Assembly: GCA_000320545.1 (NCBI GenBank)
Contig: ADNK01000973.1
Span: 1 to 53,808 of the forward strand
DNA: 53,808 bases
Source of the DNA: Bigelowiella natans CCMP2755
Taxonomy: Eukaryota > Cercozoa > Chlorarachniophyceae
Direction: 5' to 3'
The notes beneath the pieces were generated by a model. That model did no database searches. It was given only the letters and a program-made list of their open reading frames with translations, and was not told where the DNA came from. Below, one piece after another: positions 34,601-46,102 of the stretch. How positions within the stretch are numbered: position 1 is the stretch's first letter; each line of letters opens with the position of its first letter. Position numbers and translations under genes: made by a program.

Positions 34601-35565
34601 CCGTTTGCTTGTTCTTCTTCTTGTTCTTCTCTTGAAGGCAACGAGCGACGACCTGATTAGACATCCATGCGTGGTGGTGGAACGCTAGGGAAGGGATGCC
34701 AAGAAGCGACTGGAACGTCTTCACATGCTGACGAAATTGACTAAGAGCGTCTGATACGCGGTTCCTGAAGAATAGCACGAAGAAGAAGAGGGTGATGATG
34801 ATGATGATGATGATGAACATTGACAAGGAAGGGCAGTCAGCTTCACAGGAGAGGGCTCGAATGTGCCCCCCTCCTCTTCCCCTCTCACCCTGCCTCACCC
34901 TCCCCTTTTTTTCCCTCTCCTATCAGATAAAATTACATGTGTAGCAGCAAATAGACGATCTTGAAGACGATGACTTCCGCAACAGCCTTTACCTAAACAA
35001 TATGTGTCCCCCATAGCTCACATACGGTCTATTGCGATTTATGTAATCTCTCTCTCTCTCCTCCTCCCTCCCCCCCCCCCCCCTTAAATTTAGCTGCTAC
35101 TTCGTTACAATACGTAGCAGCGAGAGCAAGTACGTTTTCGTCATCAATCATCGTGATCATCCTATCTGAGAGTACTACCTCAATCACAGCTTCGGAGTCG
35201 TGTGCTACCTGTTCAAATCCCATGGATGAAAACAGGGACAAGTACAAACACCACGCAAAGGAACGACATTGTCCCCACATCAAAACGGACACACGCGTTG
35301 CCGCCTTCCAATGCGCCATACTTAGTTTCCAGCGAATCGTCACCACGAAGATATAATACAAATATATAACATATATAGGCTGATATAATATGATATGCCT
35401 TTATTATTTTGTGACGTCGTCGTTCATTTATGCTTCCCCCCTCCTACTATTCTTCTTCTTCTTCTTCTTCTTCTTCTTCTTCTTCTTCAAACAGCCACCT
35501 TTATCTGAGCTAGGTAATTGTACGCCGACTTATAGTGGGAAAGGGCCAGTATCCTGAGGTGTATA

Positions 35566-35603
<38 letters not shown>

Positions 35604-35961
35604 AGTAATAACGAATAGACAAACAGCAACAGCAGTCTGCTCCTAACTTACTACTCTACACAGATCGCCGTTTAGGTATGCGTTATTGTGACATGCATGG
35701 ATGGATGCAAAGAACGCCACTCACTGGTCGTTATAAAGCTCCGCGTAGAACCCCATCTTGAAGTGACACCGAACCTGTATTGACGACGTGGCGATGATGC
35801 GGTGAAGGGGGGGGGGGGGACATGAAATCAAATGGATGGTTTCAGGATGAGAAGAAAATGAAAAATCAAGGAAAACGAGCGAGAAGGAAATGTTGTATGG
35901 AACATGTGCCGCATCGTCGCCAAACTATTCGCAGTTATCTTTATTACTATTGTTACCACTG

Positions 35962-35995
<34 letters not shown>

Positions 35996-36319
35996 CTGAA
36001 GTTTCTTCACTGTCCGTGGAACCCTATCCCTCGTACGTTTCACCTTCTTGTAGATCTGCCCACAACCAAGAACATCGCTCAATTCACATGTCTCTCTTAA
36101 ATCAATTTCCTGGCCTCCCCAACCGCAAACAGCAGCAGCAGCACCCGCAACGGCATTACCTCTCTATACTTCTTGCATGCGACGATGTGAAGGTGCTCCT
36201 CGAGGCTGGCGGACAAGAACAGCACACACACGCGTTTGAGTATCATGAACACATACATCGGAGCAGTCGATGCTGCCCCCGTATGCGAAATTGGATGGAG
36301 CTCTAGCCAAATGAGCGGG

Positions 36320-36360
<41 letters not shown>

Positions 36361-36654
36361 TGCCGTTCTAAGAATGGATCTCGTGGGAATGTTCGGTGCA
36401 ACAACACTAGCACCGTTTGAGGGAGGCTTTAAGGTCGACGGTTGTCAGAAGCAAGATGTTCCTCGATGAGATGGACACTTCGTTTCCTATAGATCGGAGC
36501 TTCTCATCAAGCCCGCTTTCATCTGTGTTAACCACCACCGCAAAAGCATGTCCACATGAATTAGCAGGGAGAACAGCGTTCTAAGGAGGGCGCAAGGTGT
36601 TTGGGATAGAGCTGTTTCGGGTAGTTCAGTGAAATAGGCAAGTTCGAATGAATG

Positions 36655-36702
<48 letters not shown>

Positions 36703-38092
36703 TTTCGCGCGTGCGTGTTAGATTAGTATACCTTGGAGCGCGTTCCGATGACGCACGATGACAACTACAATCTCGACGTTTCGACCATATATTTTCCTCC
36801 TATTGTCATCGTGCATGGTGGTGCAATTGGCCAAAGGCAGTATTATTATTACTACACGGGATTATCCGTACTATTATTTAACTATCATTATGATGACCTG
36901 AAATTTGAAACTATGCTGGCCATAAGCGAAGCTTGGGAGTGCCAGTCCTTGCCTTCGTCCCTATTTGATGATGGCAAATCTAGTTATAATTTGACGTGAA
37001 AGAGGAGGGGTGCTGGCGATTGCTGCTGAATGAAGTCGTCTCGAAGAATGACAAGAGAAAACTCTGCACTACTACCATTCATACAGCACGGTTGCTACTG
37101 CCGGTATCACTGTTCGGTGCTTTTCTACCCAATTCGACTTGAGAATACCTGAAAGGAAGAATGTGAGTATCTGACCTTTCCAATCACAGTTTTCTTCTTT
37201 TTGTTTTTCATATGGTAGGAAGAACGAGCACGACGCTGCGACCAACTAACCTTTTGGCTTGAACGAATCCCAGTCTTTGATCTCAGGCTTTCTTTTAGGT
37301 TTCGGGAAGTCCTCATGTAATTCCCGGCTGACCAATCGAAGTCTCTTCACCTGTCAGCAGCAGCAAAGATTCATACTAATATGCACGCCGCAACGACAAC
37401 TGATTTTGTTTCATACAATGCGTCCATTGATACGAAATTTGGATCAGGTGCCATGCATACACCGAGCAATCCCTACATAGACGATCCCCCCCCCCCCCCA
37501 CACACACACACACCGAAAGCGGGTAAATCATGATCTTTGTACAATTCTTCAAGCTGTTCGCAGTGGGAACATTAACTTACATTCGGCATGTTATTGATGA
37601 TTGCAGGATGGATTTCCTTCACGCCAACCAGGGCGCACAAGGGCACTGGTGGATGCAGAAGCCTAGACCGGAAAAATAGGAAGACGAAGAAGAATTAAGG
37701 GTATGTGCCGGGGAGGGAGGGGAGGGGAGGGGCGACGCGGGGCGACGCGGGGCGGGGCGGGGCGGGGCGATACCTATCCGCCATTGTGTGCCCCTTTATC
37801 TTGGACTGGATTCGAGCTCAAATTTCGGTCCTCCCTCCCCCTTTCTGCTCTCCTCCTTCCTCTTCTTCGTTCTTCTTCTGGCAAATCAGAGGGGGGATGA
37901 TGTGCGATAGATGAGTCGTCGGACTTCCGCATGCAACTTTCTTTCTTGGAAGGCAGGGCGTCTTCCGCATTCTGCCTCCAAAATCCATGTCGCGTCTATA
38001 TTTACGCATTGATTTAGGACTAATAATTCAACTTACGTGGCCCAACTGCTAGCTGAAGAATCGCGTATCTGCGTCCTACTGGCTTCCTGCAT
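28673..38092 (-). CDS. TRAPPC11: TRAPPC11 (foie gras) homologue, about 9.4 kb, roughly 30 exons
   Basis: The start is at 38092. N-terminal exons join in phase: 38037-38092, 37581-37662, 37251-37350, 37076-37148, 36898-36960, 36732-36799, 36414-36522, 36160-36205, 35996-36055, 35725-35774, 35499-35553, 35179-35208, 34937-34992, 34653-34764, 34402-34488, 34133-34204, 33760-33825, 33491-33574, 32797-32913, 32549-32666. They follow human TRAPPC11 closely: GILKSNWVEKHRTVIPA, GRNVEIVVVIVR, VRCHFKMGFYAEL, VSDALSQFRQHV, AFHHHAWMSNQ, QNSGYFYQ, AYENFKRHRCTRM, YTLELLAPN. C-terminal gryzun-type exons include KVTLSVADYQPPG (about 30750), QIKWRRQSTHEQ (about 29320) and the last exon ending LVQLSVIKL. TRAPPC11 is part of the TRAPPIII tethering complex of the early secretory/autophagy route. 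Exons in 29700-32500 are only partly resolved, and one exon appears out of order near 32940. Confidence 0.88.
33660..33792. repeat. Local tandem duplication covering an exon edge of TRAPPC11
   Basis: On the minus strand, TTCTCACAGAGGCA is followed by a GCACGTA word and then AATAT/ATAT and a TAACACAC stretch. This occurs twice, at about 33665-33725 and 33735-33790. The right-hand copy contains the end and donor of the exon 33760-33825. GT microsatellite separates the copies. Confidence 0.65.
35560..35602. repeat. TA microsatellite next to a TRAPPC11 acceptor site
   Basis: On the minus strand the TA run leads into ATACACCTCAG, the acceptor of exon 35499-35553. Other TA runs in this gene's introns are at 36323-36357 and 36657-36700. 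A TTC run lies at about 35452-35488. Confidence 0.8.
37703..37770 (+). repeat. G-rich tract with quadruplex potential in TRAPPC11 intron 1-2 region
   Basis: The plus strand carries many G4-G5 runs spaced by one to three bases (GGGGAGGGAGGGGAGGGG, then GGGGCGGGGCGGGG). This satisfies a simple four-run quadruplex pattern several times over. It lies in the intron between exons 38037-38092 and 37581-37662, on the non-template strand opposite to the gene. Confidence 0.75.
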
Positions 38093-38404
38093 CGTCCTCC
38101 CTCCTTCGAGCGGTACCCTCCTACCAAGCGGTGCCTCTCTGACGGAGATTCGACATTCATAGATGAATATCTTGACTTAGGTCAGGAAGGCGCAATGCCA
38201 TCGCGAAACACTGGGGCTGGGTGGACAAGGTGATCCCTCAGAGTTGATACTAGATTTGTCGATCAACGTTTTGCCCGCACATGCTGCTAGAAGCAGGTTC
38301 AGGGCTGGTGCTGGGAAAGATCCGTGCTTGTTTTGCGCAGGATGCACGTTCGGGTTCATCCTGTCGACGATGTTCATGAGCGGTGAGAGACACCACGCCA
38401 GCAG
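38093..38404. promoter_or_regulatory. Divergent intergenic region, TRAPPC11 / GH47 mannosidase
   Basis: This is only 312 bases between two outward-facing starts, the tightest divergent pair of the window. Both promoters must lie here or overlap 5' exons. I see no clear TATA box or repeat. Confidence 0.5.
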
Positions 38405-39149
38405 ATGATCAGTGCTATCACCAACTTCCATCTCCTCATTGTTGTCATTTACCTAGGCTTGCTCATGTATATGATCCCGGTGCCCTCAATCTCTGGACAT
38501 ATGAGCGGCACGGATACCCCTCGCAGCAGCATCGCGCAGCAGTCGCCCGTTGCTGCTCCATCGCTGCCGTTGCAGGCTCTGGTAGCTTTGTAGACAGATA
38601 AAGGGAATTCATTTGCAATCTGTTGGCGGGGGTTGATCCAATCGATATGCGCTGCTAATATCGTAGATACCTTAGACGTTTGAGGATTTTTATACATAAA
38701 TATCGTGCGTTTCACAGAAACCTGCGGTGGGAGAAAAGGCTGGGCCTTCTTCAGTCATAAAGTATCCCTCATCTCCGCAGGTATTAATTTATTTTAGTGG
38801 TAAGTTACAGGCGAGAACGCACCTCTCCCTTCCCCATCTCTCGGTTGAAGAAAACGGGGCACCAAAAATTAACCCTTTTTCTTCCGATAGAAACCAGCAG
38901 CGGCTGCTACTGTAACTACTGGCAGCGCGGACGGGGCATGCTTTGAAAGCGAGATGGACTATTATGGAAACGATCTCGAGGGTGGACATGAGGCCAAGAC
39001 ACCCGAGGAGTGCCAGGAACAATGCATAAATGTGGACAAGTGTAACTACTTTACATACGAGGTTGATGATCGAATTTGCCACGAAATCTAACTGCCTCTG
39101 AATCTAAATTTCTCTCTCTTCTCTGAAAAAAAAAATATATATATTTGTA

Positions 39150-39228
<79 letters not shown>

Positions 39229-39405
39229 CGTGGAATTTTAATATTATTTATCGTTGTTTTCATTAGGTTGAGAGAGGCATGTGCTGGTTGAAGAATACCA
39301 AGATTGGCCGCAGGTATTACTGTTAATGCTACTCCTCCTCCTCCTCCTCCTCCTCCTCCTCCTCCTACTACTACTACAACTACTACTACCACCATATTTC
39401 TTACA

Positions 39406-39458
<53 letters not shown>

Positions 39459-40232
39459 GTGTGTGTCATTTTTACAGGCCGGGCAAGGCTCTGATATCCG
39501 GTCCACGCAACTGCAGTGAGTCGATGGAAATCCGTGAATTGTACGACGACTATGAGGATGTTGGGAAAGCGAGCGACGCCATTGTTTCTGCATTTAAGCA
39601 TGCATGGGGGGGGTACTCCAAGTTTTGCTACGGGCAAGACGAGCTAAGGCCAATGTCAAGGTAACCGCAACAGATACCTTGAAGAAAGGCTGGGGGTTTG
39701 TGTGTTAATGTGTCTGTGTGTGTGTGTGTGTGTGTGCTACACTAATGATGATGTTCTCATTCGTGGGTGCAGTAATGCCCATTGTCTCTCATCGTGACGA
39801 TGATGCTCTACCTACCTACCTACCTACGAACAGGGGCTGCATAAATGAATTCGGGATGGGACTAACACTGATTGACAGCCTGGATACGATCCACATCATG
39901 GGGCTGCACGATGAGTTCCAGAAAGCGCGAGATTGGGTAGTACTTTTACCGGGTTTGAACGAGGACGCAGCGGTGATCAGGGAATGATTCACTTCCATCA
40001 TTAGCGCTGTGTGCCGCTATCCTCTAGTCACGTAGTTTGAACAACTGAACAACTCTGTGTACATGAGGACGAAGACACACCAATCTCTATTCTGCCGCAG
40101 GTTCAAAACAGTTTGCACGTGAACGTAGCCAAGAGTGTGAGCGTGTTTGAAACGATAATACGCGTCCTAGGTAATTGTGTGTGATTCGGATTTTCCTCAT
40201 CGCTATCGTTGCCACTGCTGATGCTGCACACA

Positions 40233-40267
<35 letters not shown>

Positions 40268-40480
40268 GGGGGGGGGGGAGAGAGTCGCTTCAGAAGGCTT
40301 GATATAGTTTTAACGATCTAACCACCATCATCATACGAATTCAAAGGGGGATTGCTGTCGGCCTATGGCTTGAGTGAAGATAAAGTATTTCTTGACAAAG
40401 CGGTTGTGAGCCTACTCCTTAGAACTATCAGTGCGTAGTGTGCGCTACAAGCTTTACTGTACTCGCCCCCATCCCCCTCC

Positions 40481-40517
<37 letters not shown>

Positions 40518-41226
40518 CTAAGAATATATTGAAACGACAAGGATTCATGATCTCCCACTACTCTCTATATAAAACACGCAGGTCGCTCTCGCTGAGAGAT
40601 TAAGTCCTGCCCTCAAAGGAAACATGCCCAACAGTAAAGTGAACCTGGCAAACGGTGTCACCGGTCACCACGGGTGGGCTCCTAATGTCGCCATTATCGC
40701 TGAGGTAGTACTAGTCCCCCTCACGTGCGTTCCTGTATATTATTCATTTCACGGCGTATCATCACCATCATCATCATCGGCCAAGTGTAAGTCGTGTTTT
40801 GGTGGTTTGCAATGGACAACCCCCCTGCCCCTTTCCCTCCCGGGCTATGATTCACTGCACAGGTCGGGAGTCTTCAACTCGAAATGGCCTACTTATCCAA
40901 GATCTCGAATCAGCCGAAGGTTCCCATCCCCCCCCCCCCCCCCTTATAGAAATAAGCCAACATTTTTTCACGCGCAAGACCAGTTCGGCTTGGGATAGTG
41001 CCCTTAGGAGGGAGGAGGGTGGTGCAGGGTTGTGGTTCCGCGTCACTGTGATAGGAGATGTAGCGCGCGCGCACGCACTCTCTTTCGCCTGCCTCCCCCT
41101 TCGTTTTGAAAATGGACATTGAACATGGTTGGATGGTTCCATGCACTACTACTGCAACGGTTATCATCACATTAGTGGAACGAATATGGGGAACGTGTGA
41201 TAAAGTTTCTCGAAGGCCACAAGGTT

Positions 41227-41257
<31 letters not shown>

Positions 41258-42950
41258 AAGAAGAAGAACCGGTTCAATCGTCATCACGCAAAATCCAATC
41301 GGATGATATGTCGGGAGCTTCTTCCCAAACGACTCGTCTCTCTTCCTCTACTTCCTCACTGTTTGTATGTATAAATGTGTTGTAAGATGCATACCTCTAT
41401 TGTGACGACGACGGCACTCACAACTTTTCTCATTCCCCCCCTCCCCTTCTCGATCTGTCGATGCGCGCTGTGCCTGTGGTTGCTCTGTTGTCGTGACACG
41501 AATAGCCGCAGCATCCTGGGCTGTACCCAACAATGATAACCGCGAATGGAAAGGTGTGCTTGTCAATAGCAATCGAGTGTCCGCAACCCATTCCTGCATG
41601 CACACACAGCACAGCCTACCACGATAAAGTTGTCGGGGGCTCGCATCTTTATTCGAACGACAAACGATTGTAGGGAGAGGTGATCGTTTTGGGAAATGAT
41701 TTGTTTTGGGCATCGACTTGTACTTTCGGAGAATACATACGCACGCACGCCCACGCGCCAACGCACAAGCAAAACGATCTGAAAGCATGCTGCTTTTCTG
41801 AACATCAGTACACCCAAGCTCACGTATCCTTCGGCGCGCTGGGAGATAGTCTTTACGAATACCTTCTAAAGATGTGGATTCTCAAAGGAAAGCGCGACGA
41901 CGACATGTACCGTCGCATGTATCTGTCCTCCATCGATTCCATGACGAAGAAACTGCTCACCAAGAGCACCGAGGGCCTGTGGTACATCGCTGAGATGCGC
42001 GGCAACAACCTGGACCACAAGATGGACCATCTCACCTGTTTCGCTCCCGGTTCGTTGCTTGTGGTGCAAGCAGCAAAAATTGTCAATGAATGTATATATT
42101 TATTTATTTATTTATGTGTGTGTGTGTGTGCATATATGTAAGGGGGGGGGGGGGGGGGATTGAGGTTACATAACTAATGTATGATAGAGGTATCCGCGTC
42201 GGCTCCTATGCTTGACCTAGACGCCGATGCACACTCACCCTTTCTCCCCCCGCCCTCCCACGTCCATGATCGATCGTCAGGAATGCTGGCACTTGGTTAC
42301 CACCACAGAGTCTCTAAGGATCAAAGTGTTAACGAAAGGCACCTTCAAGCAGCCAAGGATGTGTTAGAGACGTGCGTACAAATGTACATTCGCTGGCCGA
42401 TATCACCCGAGATGGTAAGCGCCTTGCCTTGTACCATTGTACACTCACTCACTGCGAAAATTAACCTTGTATAATGCATTGATGTGGTCGTTGCCGTTTG
42501 TATTCCAGGTACGATTCACCCCCTACATGACGATGGGGACGGCAACAAATTTCCAGAGGCCAGAAACTGTGGAAAGCCTTTTCGTGTTGTGGCAGGTGAC
42601 AAAAGACGAGAAGTGGCGGAAGTACGCATGGACGATTTTCCAGAAGTTTGAGCGTCATCTACGGGTCCCGAATGGGTAATATTAGTAATCGTCGTGTATA
42701 GAAGCCAGATGTCAGTATATGGGATGCAAATCTCGAAGCGCACTTTTTGGTGACTCTCTTTCAATATATGCTCTCAAGGTACGCAAGTTTGAACCACGTC
42801 GCAGACACGAACTCCAAGTCGGACAAGATGGAAAGTTTCCTTCTCGCCGAAACTTTCAAATACCTTTACCTCTTGTTTCAAGATGATCCAGCGATAACAG
42901 TTGACACCTATGTGTTCAACACAGAGGCTCACCCACTCCCACTCAAATGA
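38405..42950 (+). CDS. ER-type class I alpha-mannosidase (GH47) with N-terminal membrane anchor and Apple/PAN-like domain, 16 exons, 617 aa
   Basis: Exons 38405-38581, 38718-38780, 38891-39061, 39267-39313, 39478-39660, 39834-39936, 40101-40170, 40347-40402, 40582-40704, 40863-40919, 41176-41223, 41512-41553, 41809-42049, 42281-42414, 42509-42675 and 42779-42950 sum to 618 codons. A short N-terminal segment precedes a signal anchor ([19 protein letters not shown]), giving type II topology. Residues about 95-160 carry [26 protein letters not shown] and RGMCWLK with Apple-like cysteine spacing. The GH47 domain starts at [17 protein letters not shown]. It has [33 protein letters not shown] and [10 protein letters not shown], keeping the catalytic acids and the calcium-ligand Thr. 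RPETVES and [19 protein letters not shown] favour the MAN1B1/Mns1 ER type, which trims Man9GlcNAc2 in glycoprotein quality control. Confidence 0.94.
39157..39222. repeat. TA then GT microsatellite in a GH47 intron
   Basis: A TA run of about 17 units is followed by about 16 GT units in the intron 39062-39266. The next intron (39314-39477) holds a CTC trinucleotide run (39331-39366) and a long CT run (39405-39455). Confidence 0.85.
40223..40281. repeat. CA, GA and poly-G tracts in a GH47 intron
   Basis: CA repeat passes into GA repeat and then a G run within intron 40171-40346. Long homopolymers elsewhere in this gene's introns are a C run at about 40928-40944 and a G run at about 42141-42158. 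Confidence 0.8.
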
Positions 42951-43797
42951 AATGTATGTTGATGATCGCAGCATCTCTGAATGACCGAAGTATTGTCTTT
43001 GTTCCTAACAATTTCACCACTCGTAGCCCCAATTTTGAATGCATTAAATAGTGATCGTCGCTTTGCGTATGTATGTGCAGCGCTGCGAGCTAAGCAGAAA
43101 GACGGATGTAATTAATCAATCAAATTTGTTCAATGGTCATCCTTAAGTAGCTATGCAATGCTAGAATGCAGCGGCTACAGCGAAGCGGGGGCAGTACGTA
43201 TCTTGCACAAAAGACAAAATGCATAGACTTTACTTACACTCGAAGTTCATAAATCAGGCACACGCGTCGTAGCATGCTTGATCCATGGACCGCAAGAACA
43301 GTATTTTCTAATTTTTGCTGTTCGTACACCTGAAGAGTGGTCGCAATAAAGTATTGTGCACAGCGCACGTGCGATATATGCCGCACTGATTGAGCTTGCG
43401 AATGGCCTGTATGCATGTGCTAGCAGCATGCTACATGCTATATTTGAATAGATCGACATAGCACTACCGCTGTAGCCGCTGCTTTGCATAGCTACATCAG
43501 GATGACCATTGAAAAGATTTAATCACTTCATTACACCCGTCTCATATTTATGATAACTAGAGCGAAAGAAATGGCTCTCATCGATAGAGCTATTCTTAAT
43601 CACAGCCATCTAATAATCACGCTACACGGTGACATTACAACCGACGAGTATTGACTAGCTAGACTCATACAATTGCACTCTTCCCATCATCTCGAATCTT
43701 CACTTAAAAAATCCATGGTAGGATGATATGTGCATGTCGAGTGACGACGACCGCTCATGTGATGACCGAAACCGATGGTGCTCCGTAATTATGCTTC
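42951..43797. other. Convergent spacer occupied by a MITE-like element
   Basis: This lies between converging stops at 42950 and 43798. More than half is the inverted-repeat element 43100-43542. The rest is short non-coding flank with a few GCTAGC words. Confidence 0.7.
43100..43542. mobile_element. MITE-like element, 443 bases, with about 75-base terminal inverted repeats
   Basis: The left end reads AGACGGATGTAATTAATCAA, then TTCAATGGTCATCCTTAAG, TAGCTATGCAATGC and CAGCGGCTACAGCG. The right end in reverse complement reads AGACGGGTGTAATGAAGTGA, then TTTTCAATGGTCATCCTGAT, GTAGCTATGCAAAGC and AGCGGCTACAGCG. This gives a near-perfect inverted repeat over about 75 bases. The centre, about 290 bases, has no coding frame. 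It is the longest copy of the family and the best template for defining it. No convincing target-site duplication was seen. Confidence 0.78.
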
Positions 43798-45533
43798 CTA
43801 ATTCACATGATTCATTGCATGGTACTGGGGAGGCATCTGCGGATGCACAGCAGGGGACATGTAATGTGGGGGTTGGTTCGCTTGTCCGAGATGTGGCATT
43901 TGATATGGAGGGTACGCGTGGACTCCATTCATATACCGATATTGGCGTCTGAATCATGAGATAAGGTTTACAACATGGACTATCACAACTAAGATAAGGT
44001 GATCTAGAGAATACCCTGCTCCTTGTATGTGGTATGCATTACGCCTTCCTCTCCCCCCACGGCCGCGTCCCCTGTGATACAACAGATATGTTCATTAGTT
44101 ATCAGATGCATGTTTTTGGCGAGTGCAAATGTGTTGCAACCTTCTACCCCGGCCACCGCTATGCTTCTTGCCTCTACCACTCGTGACATCCCTACTGACA
44201 GCCTCTTTGGTTTTTATTTGGTTTGGGTTGACTCTAACAGGAATTTCATGCACAGCCGTCTTCGAAAATTCAAGCTTGGAATCTATGGCTGCGTGCGGTT
44301 TCCTTCTTGCTTGTGGGAAGTTCATGCTTTTACTGGATGGGGCTAAGTTTTCGATATCATCCTCTCCGCTTGGGTGAATCTGACTGGGAACCATAAAATC
44401 TCTAGCCTCATATCTCATCGCAACTTGATCATCTGTGGAGTCTTGGCGTTCGGCAACCTCTGTTTCGTCGGGTGTTTTCTCCGGAATGCCCTTAAGCAAC
44501 GTTACTATTTCTGCTAAACGCCCATACGCAATCCCTTCAGGAGTTCTGTCTGCAGATTTTTCTACTAGGGCCTTTACTTGTTCAAGCGCAGTCTGTGATC
44601 CAGGGTTTCCAACTGACTCTGCCACCTCAATCATGGCTGACAACTCTTCTACTGTGACCTTTCCTTCCAGAATAATCGGCACTTCTGCCTTGTTCCCACT
44701 GTGTACTTTATAGCTTTTCAGGCACCTGTGCGCCGCTAAAACATCGAGGACAGTGGATAAATGCTGGTCAAAAGCATTGTTCATAGTGTTGGCTTGGATT
44801 TCCTTATGAGCTACGCTTAAGCTGCTCTTGGTCGTTTTTGCATCGTCTTCCGTAGAAGTTTCGGCATTACTTGTTTCCTCGGCAGGTTTTGCTTCCTCAG
44901 CCTTTTTTGTTTCCTCGGCCTTTGCACTTTCTATTTTCTTCTCTAGTTTTTCAGCTAAGGCATGGTTCGTGAGCATTCCATGCAATTTCTCCAGCTCAAG
45001 CAGCACTGTCTGCACTGTGCTCTTTGACGCTAGAGCGGCTTGCTGATCACAGTTGATCGGGAGACCATCAGCTACCGCCTTCTCGACCCTTTCAATTCGA
45101 TCCATACGTTTTCGTACAGCTCGCAGACGTTTATGAGTCAAAACCAGGTACTCGTTTTCTTTTTGGACAGCTTGAACTTCCTCTGGACTAAGGACGATTT
45201 TCTTCGTTTTTGTATCGCCGCTCTCCTGTTCCTTCTCATTCTTAGTCGGCTCGACTTGAACTACGAATACACTCTTATCATGATTATTCAATTATTCGAA
45301 AAGCAAAGCTGACCTTTCTTCTTCTTTCGGCGCCTTCTCCTCTTTACCTTCTCTGCCTCAACCTGGAAGAAAGTGTAATGAGCCTTGATAATAAAGGTAA
45401 ATGCATAAAATACAACCTTCCCATCCTTCGCTGCTGACTTAGTAGCCTTCGCGCTAGTGTGACCATTAACTGCGGATTTTGGATTTCCCGCGGTCGTGTT
45501 ATCCAGGTCGGAAGGCTTCGTCGATTCGGGCAT
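43798..45533 (-). CDS. Caprin-like coiled-coil RGG protein, 5 exons, 497 aa
   Basis: Exons 45417-45533, 45314-45362, 44141-45260, 44015-44071 and 43798-43948 join in phase to 498 codons. After a disordered N terminus and a basic run (KVKRRRRRKKKK) comes a helical region, KRLRAVRKRMDRIERVEKA, then GLPINCDQQAALASK and VLLELEKL. This resembles the HR1 helical region of caprin family proteins. Two more Ala/Glu/Lys-rich segments follow. The C terminus has SGRGKKHSGGRGRR and RGRGRGGRGRR, an RGG-type RNA-binding region, and ends in a Pro/His/Tyr/Met-rich tail. Role in mRNA granules or translation is inferred from this architecture. Gene structure is firm; the family name is tentative. It is divergent from the gene at 46103. 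Confidence 0.75.
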
Positions 45534-46102
45534 ATTGGTGTGCGGGGGGCGTGAGACGCGAGATCAAAGTCCGTCGTTTCCGAGTCTCGATCGAATCTCG
45601 GAGACTCAACAGCTCTCTCAAAAATTTCCAGTCCCGGGTTTTCGGGGTTTCTCCTAACCGTTAGATAATGCTCGAAACAACAAGTCGCAGGGGTCTGCAA
45701 GCCCTGGATTTTGGCGCTAATTGCCTGAAGAAATTTATTCCCCCAACCGACGACAGGAAAAGTGTTGTGGACTCTTCCCATCGATCATTTTAACCGGACT
45801 CGCGTTGGAGGCGTGTCAAGGAAGCTAGTCTAAGTAAATTTCATGACCAATGGAATCTGCACACTGCGGCAGTTTCACGTGTCGGCGTAAAGTCGAGGAA
45901 GTCAGGTTCGAGCCGACGAACACAATGACTAAACAAAACTCTCCTTGCAGAAATGTAACTGAATGGCATTTCGTAGGCTTTTTTCCATCTGGCCGAGTCA
46001 ACGTGCAGAAAATAAACGGAAACGTCAGTTTCAACGCATATTGATTTACATCTATGATTTACAAGGGCTGAATGAAAATAATCAAAACTCAGGAACATAG
46101 AA
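45534..46102. promoter_or_regulatory. Divergent intergenic region, caprin-like / coiled-coil protein
   Basis: These 569 bases lie between two outward-facing starts. Overlapping open frames exist on both strands but carry no splice or family support. The near-start sequence is purine/pyrimidine mixed without microsatellites. Confidence 0.45.

Noticed and set aside
39153-39593. Minus-strand frame rich in Arg-Glu and poly-Gly
   Set aside because: It is translation of GA/CT and CTC microsatellites antisense to GH47 exons.
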